Made by a program: the position numbers and the translations under genes. The notes beneath the pieces were generated by a model. The model had not been told where the DNA came from and did no database searches. It worked only from the letters and a program-made list of their open reading frames with translations. Shown here in pieces: positions 1 through 7,259 of a DNA stretch of 36,511 bases. The number at the start of each line of letters is the position of its first letter. Position 1 is the first letter of the stretch. This DNA is from Bdellovibrio sp. 28-41-41 (GTDB lineage Bacteria > Bdellovibrionota > Bdellovibrionia > Bdellovibrionales > Bdellovibrionaceae). The stretch covers positions 1 to 36,511 of the forward strand of contig NCGL01000027.1 in NCBI GenBank assembly GCA_002256935.1. The letters run 5' to 3'.

Positions 1-389
1 GATCAAGAGATTCAAAGCATATCCAAAAAGACTAACAACTTGGTTCAAAGGGTTGCTGAACTCCCGGCAGAAGTCCCAGCGGACCCTTTCTACGAGCAAA
101 TCAAACAACTGAACCAAAAACTCACCGAAGCTAGCGAAAGAAAAAATAAAAACAACGGCCGATCTTCACGAACCTAGTGAAGTTCATCGAGATTCACCCG
201 ATGAAAATAAAAATCGGCATGTTTGCTCCAACCAAAGAACAATACAAGGCCACCGGAACTGACGGAACCCCATCACCCGAAAACCAAACTCAAGATTTAA
301 ATGAAAAAGAAGGAAAGGTTCTTCCATTCAGCACGACCCAGCGTGTGGGTTCGAGTACTGTCGGAAATGGTGCGAATAACTGGACTTGA
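1..389 (+). pseudogene. C-terminal remnant of a large serine recombinase, frameshifted
   Basis: Frame 1 is open from the window edge to a stop at 172-174. It reads like the coiled-coil region near the C-terminus of large serine recombinases (LVQRVAELPAEV followed by DPFYEQIKQLNQKL). The characteristic C-terminal strand (RPIFTNLVKFIEIHP, MKIKIGMFAPTKEQ) is in another frame that becomes usable at about 150. The A-rich stretch at 140-155 is the likely place of a frameshift, possibly with a small internal deletion, because the usual stretch between the two parts looks short. The second frame ends at 389 inside the 3' end of the tRNA-like sequence at 368-442, as integrase genes next to their own tRNA attachment sites often do. 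The assignment rests on motif style from memory and the N-terminal catalytic domain is outside the window. A non-recombinase coiled-coil protein is possible. Confidence 0.5.
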
Positions 390-442
390 ACCAGTGACCT
401 CTTCCATGTCAAGGACGCGCGCTACCAACTAGCTAACAGACC
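368..442 (-). pseudogene. Chimeric tRNA-Val(GAC)-like sequence, probable attachment-site remnant
   Basis: On the minus strand the 5' half (GGTCTGT acceptor strand, D-arm, CGTCC anticodon strand) matches the intact tRNA-Val at 32978-33053. The 3' half (GGAAG anticodon strand, T-arm, acceptor strand TATTCGC, A, CCA) matches the fragment at 6479-6537. The two acceptor strands GGTCTGT and TATTCGC do not pair. The anticodon stem has a G-A mismatch exactly at the junction of the two types, and one base is missing from the D-stem. It therefore should not make a working tRNA. The anticodon loop TTGACAT is intact. The pattern is that of recombination inside the anticodon arm between two tRNA-Val copies. 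Confidence 0.75.
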
Positions 443-608
443 AATTGAAAAATTCATCACAAAAAATCGATTTCAAATTATTTGCTACCAAGCTACCAAA
501 ACCCAGACAGGTGTCTGACCCTTGAAACTAAAATCTGTCGATTTTCTAGCAGCATAGCGAAGTTTGTTTTACTGACTCGCCCCTATGTCAAGGAAGCGCG
601 CTACCAAT
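391..608. repeat. Left copy of a long imperfect direct repeat
   Basis: This stretch matches 33001-33231 in the same orientation. Shared blocks in order are: part of the tRNA-Val sequence; tandem 8-mers gctaccaa (two units here at 484-499, three in the right copy); a near-identical block of about 50 bp starting accaaaacccagac (about 496-545); and a terminal atgtcaaggaagcgcgctaccaa. The intervening spacer is diverged. The two copies bracket the CBASS and metal islands. Confidence 0.8.
585..607 (-). repeat. Short tRNA-Val D-arm/anticodon-arm fragment
   Basis: On the minus strand this reads TTGGTAGCGCGCTTCC followed by TTGACAT, i.e. the end of the D-arm and the 5' part of the anticodon arm with the CTTCC strand of the 6479-6537 type. 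No T-arm or acceptor follows. It is the same fragment as 33203-33229, at a similar distance from its tRNA-like neighbour (180 bp here, about 190 bp there). Confidence 0.7.
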
Positions 609-827
609 TTTTTACAGAGTCCAGTTTGTGGATAGACGTTTTTTTTACAAGTAATTTTTAAACTGCAGAAATGTGTTTAAAAAATTGAGACTATTTGTGT
701 AGAAAATTTGACTAAAAAGTGGTCCTGTGGACATTTGAAATTGATAAACTATTATAGTTTAATTTTGTATATGCCCGTCAAAAAAGTATTCATTTTATGT
801 CATGAGAATCAAGAGGACTTATAAAAT
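609..827. other. AT-rich intergenic leader before the GIY-YIG gene
   Basis: No coding frame is supported. The stretch is AT-rich, and the gene at 828 has only a weak ribosome site (gaggac at about 813-818). I see no clear hairpin terminator or operator. Confidence 0.4.
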
Positions 828-1583
828 ATGCTTGCAACGATAGTCTCCGATAAATTTTTAATTGATGAGCGTGAACTGATTGCAAATGCTTTAGATGAAA
901 TCTGCTCTCCAAATGATAATTGGGGATGGGCATCTACGGGAATTTATTGTTTTTGGAATCCATCTAATACGCAGATTCTTTATATTGGTTTAGCTCAAGA
1001 CATCCCAAAACGTTTTCGAGAACACGTCGGAATTATCCAATGTAATCCTATGGGGTGTAAAAAGACACAAATTGATGAATATTTTAAAACAAGTTCAATA
1101 CTTGGCTATTCAGTACTATTGCAATCTTGCTTTGAACAGGCGGGGCTTAGTGCTTTGGGCATGCTCCTTCCTGAACTTGGTGACACTGGCGTCAAAAATA
1201 TCAAGACAAACGAGGGATTGTTAATTGAAGCGTACAGACTTCAATATGGCCGATTGCCTGATTGGAACAAAATCAGCGGAAACCGCTCGGGATCAAAAGT
1301 AGCAACACCTCAGCACGAGCCAATATTAAAATTTCTGAGTGATGTCGATGTTCCAAATCCATTTCGTGCTGAATTGCCATTACGTTCTTTAGCTCAAGCT
1401 GGTGGAATAACTGTTACTGAAGAACTTGAGCTTCACTTAATCCGAATGTTTGCACTTGGTGGGCACACCCTACAACAAGCACTTGAAATTCACAGGACCA
1501 TGCAGAGCAAGAATCCATATAGTTCTGAAACTCTAGATCGGCCTAATTGCAAAAAATGGATTTCAAAATGGTGTCGACGATAA
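828..1583 (+). CDS. GIY-YIG nuclease domain protein
   Basis: This is a 251-residue protein with a GIY-YIG fold at its N-terminal half. TGIY is at 37-40, LYIG at 51-54, the arginine/histidine pair R62-x3-H66 follows, and E129 with the pattern EGLLIEAYRLQYG then PDWN matches the catalytic Glu helix and Asn of the family. The family cuts DNA with a single active site. The C-terminal about 90 residues (RAELPLRSLAQAGG onward) are unassigned and may be a target-recognition or partner-binding part. It has no signal peptide, so it should act in the cytoplasm. The stop codon is 3 nt before the next ATG, so the two genes should be co-transcribed. The module points tail to tail at the CBASS operon. A standalone defence nuclease and a mobile-element nuclease are both possible. 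Confidence 0.7.
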   Translation: MLATIVSDKFLIDERELIANALDEICSPNDNWGWASTGIYCFWNPSNTQILYIGLAQDIPKRFREHVGIIQCNPMGCKKTQIDEYFKTSSILGYSVLLQSCFEQAGLSALGMLLPELGDTGVKNIKTNEGLLIEAYRLQYGRLPDWNKISGNRSGSKVATPQHEPILKFLSDVDVPNPFRAELPLRSLAQAGGITVTEELELHLIRMFALGGHTLQQALEIHRTMQSKNPYSSETLDRPNCKKWISKWCRR

Positions 1584-1586
1584 TCA

Positions 1587-2096
1587 ATGAAAAAATGTGG
1601 TAATTGTGTCTCATACAAAGATATGACTAAATATGGTTTGACTACACTTTGTCTAAAAGAGGTTAAAGATAATAATTATTCAGAATGGAAAACCATTACT
1701 GAGAACACGAACGCCTGTACCGCTCACATAAATCTAGAAACATTTGATTTTTTAGAATGGGATGAAAAGAAGAACCAAATTAATATTAGCAAACATGGTA
1801 TATCGTTCAATAGAGCCATTGAAATTTTATCAGATCCAGCCAATCCTAAAATTATTTCTTTAGAACAAGAAGATATTGATGTCGATGAGTTTATAAAAAA
1901 AGGCATTCCTCTTAATGAGGGCAATCTGGATCCTTTTAGAGATGAAATTTTAGGTTTAATTGATGGAAAAGTTCATGTCTTGGTTACTACATTTCGTCAC
2001 TCATTCGAGCAGATGAAATACAGAGTAATTAGCCTAAGACGTGCCGATGATAAGGCTGATCAGTTTTATTTCTTCAGACCAGAACTAAAGAAGTAA
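1587..2096 (+). CDS. BrnT-like toxin-fold protein with an N-terminal Cys-rich extension
   Basis: This protein has 169 residues. Residues about 55-160 fit the BrnT ribonuclease-toxin family: FLEWDEKKNQINISKHGISF (55-74), an ILSDP stretch at 80-84, and VLVTTFRH then YRVISLRRA near the end. BrnT proteins are usually about 90 residues. Here there is an extra N-terminal segment with four cysteines (C4, C7, C22, C44), which could bind zinc. There is also an insert of about 30 acidic residues in the middle (about 93-121). No BrnA-type antitoxin follows: the next gene is convergent and starts 2 nt beyond the stop. Pairing with the GIY-YIG gene rather than BrnA is unusual. Whether it still works as a toxin is unknown. 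Confidence 0.55.
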   Translation: MKKCGNCVSYKDMTKYGLTTLCLKEVKDNNYSEWKTITENTNACTAHINLETFDFLEWDEKKNQINISKHGISFNRAIEILSDPANPKIISLEQEDIDVDEFIKKGIPLNEGNLDPFRDEILGLIDGKVHVLVTTFRHSFEQMKYRVISLRRADDKADQFYFFRPELKK

Positions 2097-2097
2097 T

Positions 2098-3264
2098 TTA
2101 ATCAACTAAATCGAAAATATACCTAAAACCGCCATGCTTTACATCCTTATCATAAATTTTAATTTTAGGATGAACTTTAGGCAATATTGAGCGACCACAT
2201 TCAATTGCGATAGTGAGAGGGATAGCCGGAAACAAATGGATGACACTATCCGCTCCATGCTCTGACTGAATTTCTGAAATGGCCTTCCAATAGATTTCTT
2301 TAAAGTTAGCAATGTGATTTTTGCTTTGAAGAAATAACGGATTAGGAGACGGTATCGTTATTTCATAAACAGAACTGTCACCTGGGACCAAAGGTAGAGT
2401 CTCTTCAGCTCCAATTTTTCCACTTAAAGAAAGTATAAGTCGCACATCTTTTGTGGATCCCTTTTTTATACACTTTAAGGTGAAGCCAGGGGCAGAAGAA
2501 TCACTTTGCGGCCATAGCCAACTCTGGGTAGTTCGATGATACTGAAAAAGGTCAGCAGATATTTTATCTCCCAATATTTGGCCTAGTTTTAATAAAATGG
2601 GCATCGGAGCAAATGCAAAAACTGATAAATGTTTTATCTTTTGCCGATCATTACGAACATTCAGATGTCTATCTACGATTTGCTTAATTTCGCTGACACA
2701 ACTACTCCAGAATTCTGTAGAGTCAGAAGATATTGACGTGAGATCAATATGAATCCCAGCTTCATCAGCTGGATACCGAGGTAGAATTGCTTGATACGCA
2801 TCAGACTCATCAATCTCGATTTGATGACTTCCAATTTTTCCCTTTAAAATTAGGACATGGGATTTATCAGATTCACGAATATTGCATAGTGTTCTAATGC
2901 GGTCTTCGTGTTCTTTTTTAAATTCCGTCAAAAGCTTAACTGGATACTTATCTACTAACTTTTTATCGTCGATAGTTTTGTTATGTGCAGAACAAACCAG
3001 CATTAAATTCTTGAAGTCAGTTGCCAATTTTGATGATTTACGACTATCGCCGCGAGGTCCTGTTTCCGTCCATGAGACGATGTGTCCAATATTTGAATAA
3101 TTCGCCTCTTGTAACGTTAACCCATCTTTCCATAAAGGTTTATTACACCCACGGAACTGACAACGTCCCGCCGACAATACCCACAGTTTTAACTGTACGG
3201 ATCTTGGAATCTGTGGTCGCTTCTTCTTTTTAGGCGCAGATGATTTTACTTTCTTTTTAGCCAA
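2098..3264 (-). CDS. cap5: CBASS effector Cap5: HNH endonuclease fused to a SAVED sensor domain
   Basis: This 388-residue protein begins with a basic tail (1-20) and then an HNH nuclease. Zinc-type cysteines are C35, C40 and C91 with H94 (CSAH), the catalytic histidine is in GHIV at 61, and N86 is in FKNLMLVCSAHN. Residues about 165-385 are a SAVED domain, recognised by FAFAPMPILLKLGQ, HLFPAIPLTIAIECGR and PKVHPKIKIYD. In known Cap5 proteins SAVED binds a cyclic oligonucleotide, the protein oligomerises and the HNH domain degrades DNA indiscriminately, killing the infected cell. It is the last gene of the operon, 9 nt after the AAA+ gene, which fits its role as effector. The exact nucleotide ligand cannot be read from sequence. 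Confidence 0.92.
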   Translation of the reverse strand: MAKKKVKSSAPKKKKRPQIPRSVQLKLWVLSAGRCQFRGCNKPLWKDGLTLQEANYSNIGHIVSWTETGPRGDSRKSSKLATDFKNLMLVCSAHNKTIDDKKLVDKYPVKLLTEFKKEHEDRIRTLCNIRESDKSHVLILKGKIGSHQIEIDESDAYQAILPRYPADEAGIHIDLTSISSDSTEFWSSCVSEIKQIVDRHLNVRNDRQKIKHLSVFAFAPMPILLKLGQILGDKISADLFQYHRTTQSWLWPQSDSSAPGFTLKCIKKGSTKDVRLILSLSGKIGAEETLPLVPGDSSVYEITIPSPNPLFLQSKNHIANFKEIYWKAISEIQSEHGADSVIHLFPAIPLTIAIECGRSILPKVHPKIKIYDKDVKHGGFRYIFDLVD

Positions 3265-3273
3265 AATTATTTC

Positions 3274-4197
3274 CTATTCAAAAAGAGAAGGGCTTGGATC
3301 TAAATTGTTCAGTCTGTTAGCCAGGGATTCAATTGTGATCTTCTTGTTAGCGCCAACTGCATGTCTCAACTCGGGCAGCAGAAATCTTAGTGTCAAATCT
3401 GCATATGAGAATCGAGACAGCTCACCTTTACCAGCTATTTTCTTTTCAGAACTAGCCTTAGCGAGAGCTGAAAAATCTTTGTCATTAAAATCCATCCCAT
3501 CTAAAAATCTTTTAAACAGTTCTTTCCTTTGAGTTTCGGTAGGTCGCTCAAAAGTAAAAATCGCCGTAGATCTCCTTTTTAAAGCCGGATCTAGAGCTCC
3601 GCTTCTATTTGAAATTGCAATAACCGCAATTGGAAGCTTCGATTTTTTCATTGAATCTAAGTGTTGAATAATTGTGTTAACACCAGCCTTATCCTCGTGA
3701 TGCTGGCCCGATGCTGCTCTTGAAGTTAATAAGCTATCGGCTTCATCAATAATTAACAATGTGGGTACTCCCGCTTTTTGCGCCATAGACTTAACATGAT
3801 CAAAAGCTTGAGATAGTAATGTAGTCATTTCACCCACAAATCCACTTCCACGAACTTGCGTACTCATCTTTAAGGTCTGCACTTCGTATTTGTGCTTGAA
3901 TGCAACGCTGCTTCCGATTGTTTCTGCAACCTCGGTTTTGCCAGTTCCAACATCACCTTCAAAAATAATCAACGGAATAAAATCTTCAAGAATTTGAACT
4001 AATGGAATTTGCTTTTTATAAATTGCATCACTCCATTTAGAAGCCAAATTTGGTTGAAATATAAAATTTAGATCTTCCGTCAGATTGGTAATCAGATCGT
4101 CCACACCCACTACACGTTTTAAGCGCGAATCAAGCTCTCCTGATTTGGCCACAATCGGGGTAGAAAAAATAGCTTTAGGATCGAATTTTCCTGTCAT
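3274..4197 (-). CDS. cap6: TRIP13/Pch2-like AAA+ ATPase of CBASS (Cap6)
   Basis: This 307-residue protein is a single AAA+ module: Walker A GDVGTGKT (81-88), substrate pore loop RGSGFVGE (116-123), Walker B LLIIDEAD (147-154), sensor I Asn in AISN (194-197), and arginine finger region LKRRS (206-210). In type III CBASS the TRIP13-like ATPase unfolds or remodels the HORMA protein and so switches the CD-NTase off. Its ATG overlaps the stop of the HORMA gene by 4 nt (4194-4197), so translation is coupled. The gene order CD-NTase, HORMA, TRIP13, effector supports the assignment. The length is typical for the bacterial family. Confidence 0.9.
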   Translation of the reverse strand: MTGKFDPKAIFSTPIVAKSGELDSRLKRVVGVDDLITNLTEDLNFIFQPNLASKWSDAIYKKQIPLVQILEDFIPLIIFEGDVGTGKTEVAETIGSSVAFKHKYEVQTLKMSTQVRGSGFVGEMTTLLSQAFDHVKSMAQKAGVPTLLIIDEADSLLTSRAASGQHHEDKAGVNTIIQHLDSMKKSKLPIAVIAISNRSGALDPALKRRSTAIFTFERPTETQRKELFKRFLDGMDFNDKDFSALAKASSEKKIAGKGELSRFSYADLTLRFLLPELRHAVGANKKITIESLANRLNNLDPSPSLFE

Positions 4198-4694
4198 TGA
4201 ATACTCCGATATGCTGTTCTTGATACGCCAAGCGCACCAGATTTATAGGCTCCGTCACTTTGACTAACCATACCACTTAAATCTTTACCATCTCCGGGGA
4301 CCCAAGATATTTTTGTCTTTCCTGACTTTTTGAGTTCTTCCCACTTGTCTCTGTTTTTTAAGGAAATATTTATGTCCAGTTTGCTGTTGAGAAGCTTTTC
4401 ATTGTAACTATGACGACCACTGGTCGCGTTCGCATTTTCGATTTCACCGTTTTCATTGATAATGTATTCATATGCTTCAAGCAGATAACCATTCACTTTG
4501 GATGAAATGTAAAATTTAAAACTCGAAATACATGAGTGCTCAAGACCTAATTGGATGTCATGTGCGTAATTTTGAATTTCAGTTTCGCTGCTACAATCGT
4601 AAAGACGAACTAAAGATTGAAGGTCACCCAAAATCTTTCTCGCCACTCGAGCTGCATTGTCGGTTCTTGATTCTGATCTCGTAAGACTACTCAT
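4194..4694 (-). CDS. cap7: Bacterial HORMA-domain protein of CBASS (Cap7)
   Basis: I start this gene at the ATG at 4694, giving 166 residues (MSSLTRSESRTD). It is preceded by GGAGT with good spacing and lies 2 nt after the CD-NTase stop; an upstream in-frame start at 4712 would add 6 residues and lacks a better site. The sequence matches the bacterial HORMA pattern: an N-terminal helix ARVARKILGDLQSLV, then NYAHDIQLGLEHSCISSFKFYI, then YEYIINENGEI. The Gly/Ser-rich C-terminal part (DGKDLSGMVSQSDGAYKSG) would be the mobile safety-belt region. In type III CBASS the HORMA protein binds a peptide signal and activates the CD-NTase. Identification is by fold pattern plus operon position; direct similarity is weak. 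Confidence 0.8.
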   Translation of the reverse strand: MSSLTRSESRTDNAARVARKILGDLQSLVRLYDCSSETEIQNYAHDIQLGLEHSCISSFKFYISSKVNGYLLEAYEYIINENGEIENANATSGRHSYNEKLLNSKLDINISLKNRDKWEELKKSGKTKISWVPGDGKDLSGMVSQSDGAYKSGALGVSRTAYRSIQ

Positions 4695-4696
4695 AT

Positions 4697-5704
4697 TTAC
4701 TCCAACGACCATGTAGAAAAATTAGGGAAAACCAAATCTAGGATCTCAACAGCTGAATCAATATCGCCAGCGGTCGCCTCATTAAGTGCATCATTTAAAA
4801 CATCACACATATTTTGAATCTTGTTTGCAAAATTGTCTCGATCTTGAGTTGTCCAGTTTGCTGCAACATTGTTCTGGGGATTTACGGAGTCCAATACAAT
4901 CACCGGATCTTTAGGAAAATTGGTAATGGGAATTCTTTTATCGACAAAATAAATACTCTCTCGAAGGCGATTCCTTGCGATCCAAGAACCCACTTTTAAT
5001 AAATTGCCTATCCAATCTGTAGTAAACGTCTTATAGGTTTCATCAAATGCTTTGGCGATCACCAGCTCAAGAAAAAAACTCGATACTTTACTGCGAAGTG
5101 CCTCATCAAAAGCATTATTTTTCCACCATTTGAATAGCATGAAGATCTGGTTATAAGCGGTGCTATTGTGCAGGTTATTTCTATCACTTACGAACTTCAC
5201 ATGCTCTGTCACTGATGTTTTTCTTTTTTCCAAATCTCGACGTGGAATGTATCCATAGTTATCGATGGAGCTGTGCTCAAGGCTTACGATTGGAACCGCA
5301 TCAATGTTAATTTTTGGATGAGTATCAAACTTCACTCTGACCGCACTTTTACAACGTTCAAACTGTGGCGTGCGACCAGTCCTATTTTTATAAGCTCTTC
5401 TTAAAACTGCTTCGACGTGATCCATGAGATCGTGTGGGGATAATTTTTCAGGATCTTCTACGTCAAAGTAAATACCTATATCCGCATCAAAGTCGCCAGT
5501 TTCATGACGTTTTAAAATGGTTTTCTTTGCATAGCTTCCACTTCGTAAAGCTTTTTTAAATGAAAAGTCATGATGATCTTCAATTTCAAACGACTCAAAC
5601 TTCTCTTCAATAAAATCTAACTCATCTTTTGCCAGATCTATTTGTGCATCGGTAGGCCTCAACGCCTTAATAAACTCTTCAAAACGCTCATTAATATTTT
5701 CCAC
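4697..5704 (-). CDS. cdnC: CD-NTase (cGAS/DncV-like nucleotidyltransferase) of type III CBASS
   Basis: This 335-residue enzyme makes the cyclic oligonucleotide alarm signal. The nucleotidyltransferase core is visible: GS at 56-57 (LRSGSYAKKT), metal-binding D73 and D75 in DFDADIGIYFD, and the third Asp D135 in INIDAVPIV. The C-terminal helical part (from about 190) is of the usual length. The start is GTG at 5704 with AGGAG 5 nt upstream. Association with HORMA and TRIP13-like genes is typical of clade C CD-NTases, so the symbol is an inference from context. It is the first gene of the operon. The product is probably a cyclic tri- or dinucleotide but cannot be told from sequence alone. Confidence 0.88.
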   Translation of the reverse strand: MENINERFEEFIKALRPTDAQIDLAKDELDFIEEKFESFEIEDHHDFSFKKALRSGSYAKKTILKRHETGDFDADIGIYFDVEDPEKLSPHDLMDHVEAVLRRAYKNRTGRTPQFERCKSAVRVKFDTHPKINIDAVPIVSLEHSSIDNYGYIPRRDLEKRKTSVTEHVKFVSDRNNLHNSTAYNQIFMLFKWWKNNAFDEALRSKVSSFFLELVIAKAFDETYKTFTTDWIGNLLKVGSWIARNRLRESIYFVDKRIPITNFPKDPVIVLDSVNPQNNVAANWTTQDRDNFANKIQNMCDVLNDALNEATAGDIDSAVEILDLVFPNFSTWSLE

Positions 5705-6057
5705 GAAGCTCCTTCTGACTATTTAATGTTTAGGAGGGTTAAGACTGAAGAATATACGGAGGCCTAGAACAACCCAGTAACTCGAATATGTGCCCTAACA
5801 AGGCTTCGTCAAGGCAGACTGTTCTTTTTTTACAAATAGACGGTATTAAGCTCAAGTTTACAGAAAAGAATGCCTAGCCAATGGCCTTTTCTGAATTCAT
5901 GGCCATTCCCATACCGTTACAACCCTTTGGACCGCCAGCAAAGGATCTCAGGTGCGATAAGATTTCTTAATTAAAAACATAAATAAATATATTGGATTTA
6001 CTGCCTCTTAAAAGCCATTCCTTGCCACTGACTTTGCTGACGTACCCGTTTTCAAAA

Positions 6058-6285
6058 CTAACTTTTTAAATTCGGATGGCCACATTCACAGGCTAATTCC
6101 ATTGGCTTAAAAAGTTTAGTTTCTCTCAGACTTTCCAAAACTATTAAGTGGAATGATCTTCTGCAATTACTTTTAAAACAGACAAATGGAATTACAAAGC
6201 TCTCGTGCTGATGGGGGAAGGTCATCAAGACGAAGAAAAACTCTTCATCATTATAGACTTCCTCGTGAAGGAAGTGCGCTACCAA
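6058..6285 (-). CDS. Doubtful small Cys-containing protein
   Basis: This is an open frame of up to 75 codons. An internal ATG at 6225 would give 55 residues starting MTFPHQHESF. The C-terminal part has spaced cysteines (VCFKSNC and ACECGHPN) that could form a small zinc site. The longer version would begin inside a tRNA-Val fragment, which makes the upstream start unlikely. I do not recognise a family and no operon partner is present. It may be a chance frame or a remnant. Confidence 0.25.
   Translation of the reverse strand: MVAHFLHEEVYNDEEFFFVLMTFPHQHESFVIPFVCFKSNCRRSFHLIVLESLRETKLFKPMELACECGHPNLKS
6260..6285 (-). repeat. Diverged tRNA-Val D-arm/anticodon-arm fragment
   Basis: On the minus strand this reads TTGGTAGCGCACTTCC, loop TTCACGA, then GGA. 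The complete stem CTTCC/GGAAG with a 7-base loop is still formed (extending to 6258). The loop would carry anticodon CAC (also valine) instead of GAC. No T-arm or acceptor follows. Confidence 0.5.
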
Positions 6286-6478
6286 AAATTTTCATTAAAT
6301 CTTTATAATTTTTCAGAATTGAGCTATGGAAATGTACTAAATTGCATTTGAAAAAAAATAATTCTGTTTTCTAAAAAACCAAAACACAAAAAACGCTACC
6401 AGGCTACCCGATTACGCTACCGGCGGACGACAATTTTTTTGAGCGATTTTTATAAGTAATTGAATTAACTGAAATAAT

Positions 6479-6537
6479 TGGTGCGAATAACTGGACTTGA
6501 ACCAGTGACCTCTTCCATGTCAAGGAAGCGCGCTACC
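6479..6537 (-). pseudogene. 3' fragment of a second tRNA-Val(GAC) type
   Basis: This stretch contains the end of the D-arm, a perfect anticodon stem CTTCC/GGAAG with loop TTGACAT, a good T-arm (ACTGG, TTCAAGT, CCAGT), acceptor strand TATTCGC, A and encoded CCA. Upstream of GGTAGC the sequence no longer provides a D-stem partner or the acceptor strand GCGAATA. It is a 59-nt 3' tRNA fragment, the classic footprint left by an element inserted in a tRNA gene. The T-arm and acceptor are identical to those of the chimera at 368-442. Confidence 0.75.
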
Positions 6538-6725
6538 CGCGTTCACGAATTTAAGCGATATGATTTGTAAATTTCGATATGGAAACTACCTGAAATCTAA
6601 AGATTTTTAGAATTAATTGAATGCAAAGATGATGAAACTGATGGAAAAACTAAATGACAATTTGAAATAAAACGAAAAATTAGAGCGTTACTACGCTTTC
6701 TCGCAAACGAACTTCTACCTGTTTT

Positions 6726-7256
6726 TTAAGTGAAACTTCTACGTAATCGGTAACTTCCTTCAACAGAAAGCAATCCTCCGATCAATGCGCCTAGAATCCA
6801 AAGAGCTACAAAAGTTCCTACAAGCTCGGCTCCGAAATAATAAAATGCAGCAAGAGAAACTAAGCCCATAATCCCAGTTTGCAGCCACTCATAACGCTTT
6901 ATTGATTCAAGTTCTTCTAAGCTCAAAAATAAATTAGCAAAAACAAAAGTAGTTGCCATAAAAAAGGTTCCACAAAGTAGCATGCAGAAATTATGACCAG
7001 CCACTTTCATAAACCAATTTGTCAGTGATTGATCTGTCTGAAATGGATTTAGTCCAAACTGATTACAAACTGCTAAAGACAAAAAGCCAAGCACCGCGTG
7101 AATAACCGCGATTTTTCCAAATACAGTCCACGGATTTGGAAAAAGTCGTTTCTTTAAATTTTCAAAGGCCATTGCTGGAACCTTCACATCAGTAGTATCG
7201 AATTTGGAAAATTCAGTAAATTCCTTAAGCCATTCTTCTTTGTTATTGAACGCCAT
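6726..7256 (-). CDS. Membrane protein partner of the ECF sigma factor, possible anti-sigma factor
   Basis: This 176-residue protein has a cytoplasmic N-terminal segment (1-45, acidic and aromatic) followed by about four hydrophobic segments: about 46-66, 85-110, 125-147 and 150-167. It starts 3 nt after the sigma-factor stop, so the two are co-translated. Genes in this position commonly encode membrane-bound anti-sigma factors. The sequence GHNFCMLLCG in the second hydrophobic segment puts His and two Cys together and could bind a metal such as Cu(I). The motif is not the standard zinc anti-sigma Hx3Cx2C arrangement. I do not recognise a named family, so the anti-sigma role is inference from position. 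Confidence 0.55.
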   Translation of the reverse strand: MAFNNKEEWLKEFTEFSKFDTTDVKVPAMAFENLKKRLFPNPWTVFGKIAVIHAVLGFLSLAVCNQFGLNPFQTDQSLTNWFMKVAGHNFCMLLCGTFFMATTFVFANLFLSLEELESIKRYEWLQTGIMGLVSLAAFYYFGAELVGTFVALWILGALIGGLLSVEGSYRLRRSFT

Positions 7257-7259
7257 GAA

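Larger units (their letters stand above)
5705..6725. other. One-kilobase mostly non-coding gap with tRNA-Val fragments
   Basis: This gap separates the CBASS operon from the metal island. It holds two tRNA-Val fragments (6260-6285 and 6479-6537), degenerate ctacc-containing copies near 6395-6425 like those in the long direct repeat, and one doubtful small ORF (6058-6285). The rest is AT-rich with no supported gene. The composition and fragments suggest an old insertion junction. Confidence 0.55.

Noticed and set aside
368..442. A second functional tRNA-Val
   Set aside because: Acceptor strands GGTCTGT and TATTCGC do not pair, the anticodon stem has a mismatch, and the D-stem lacks a base.
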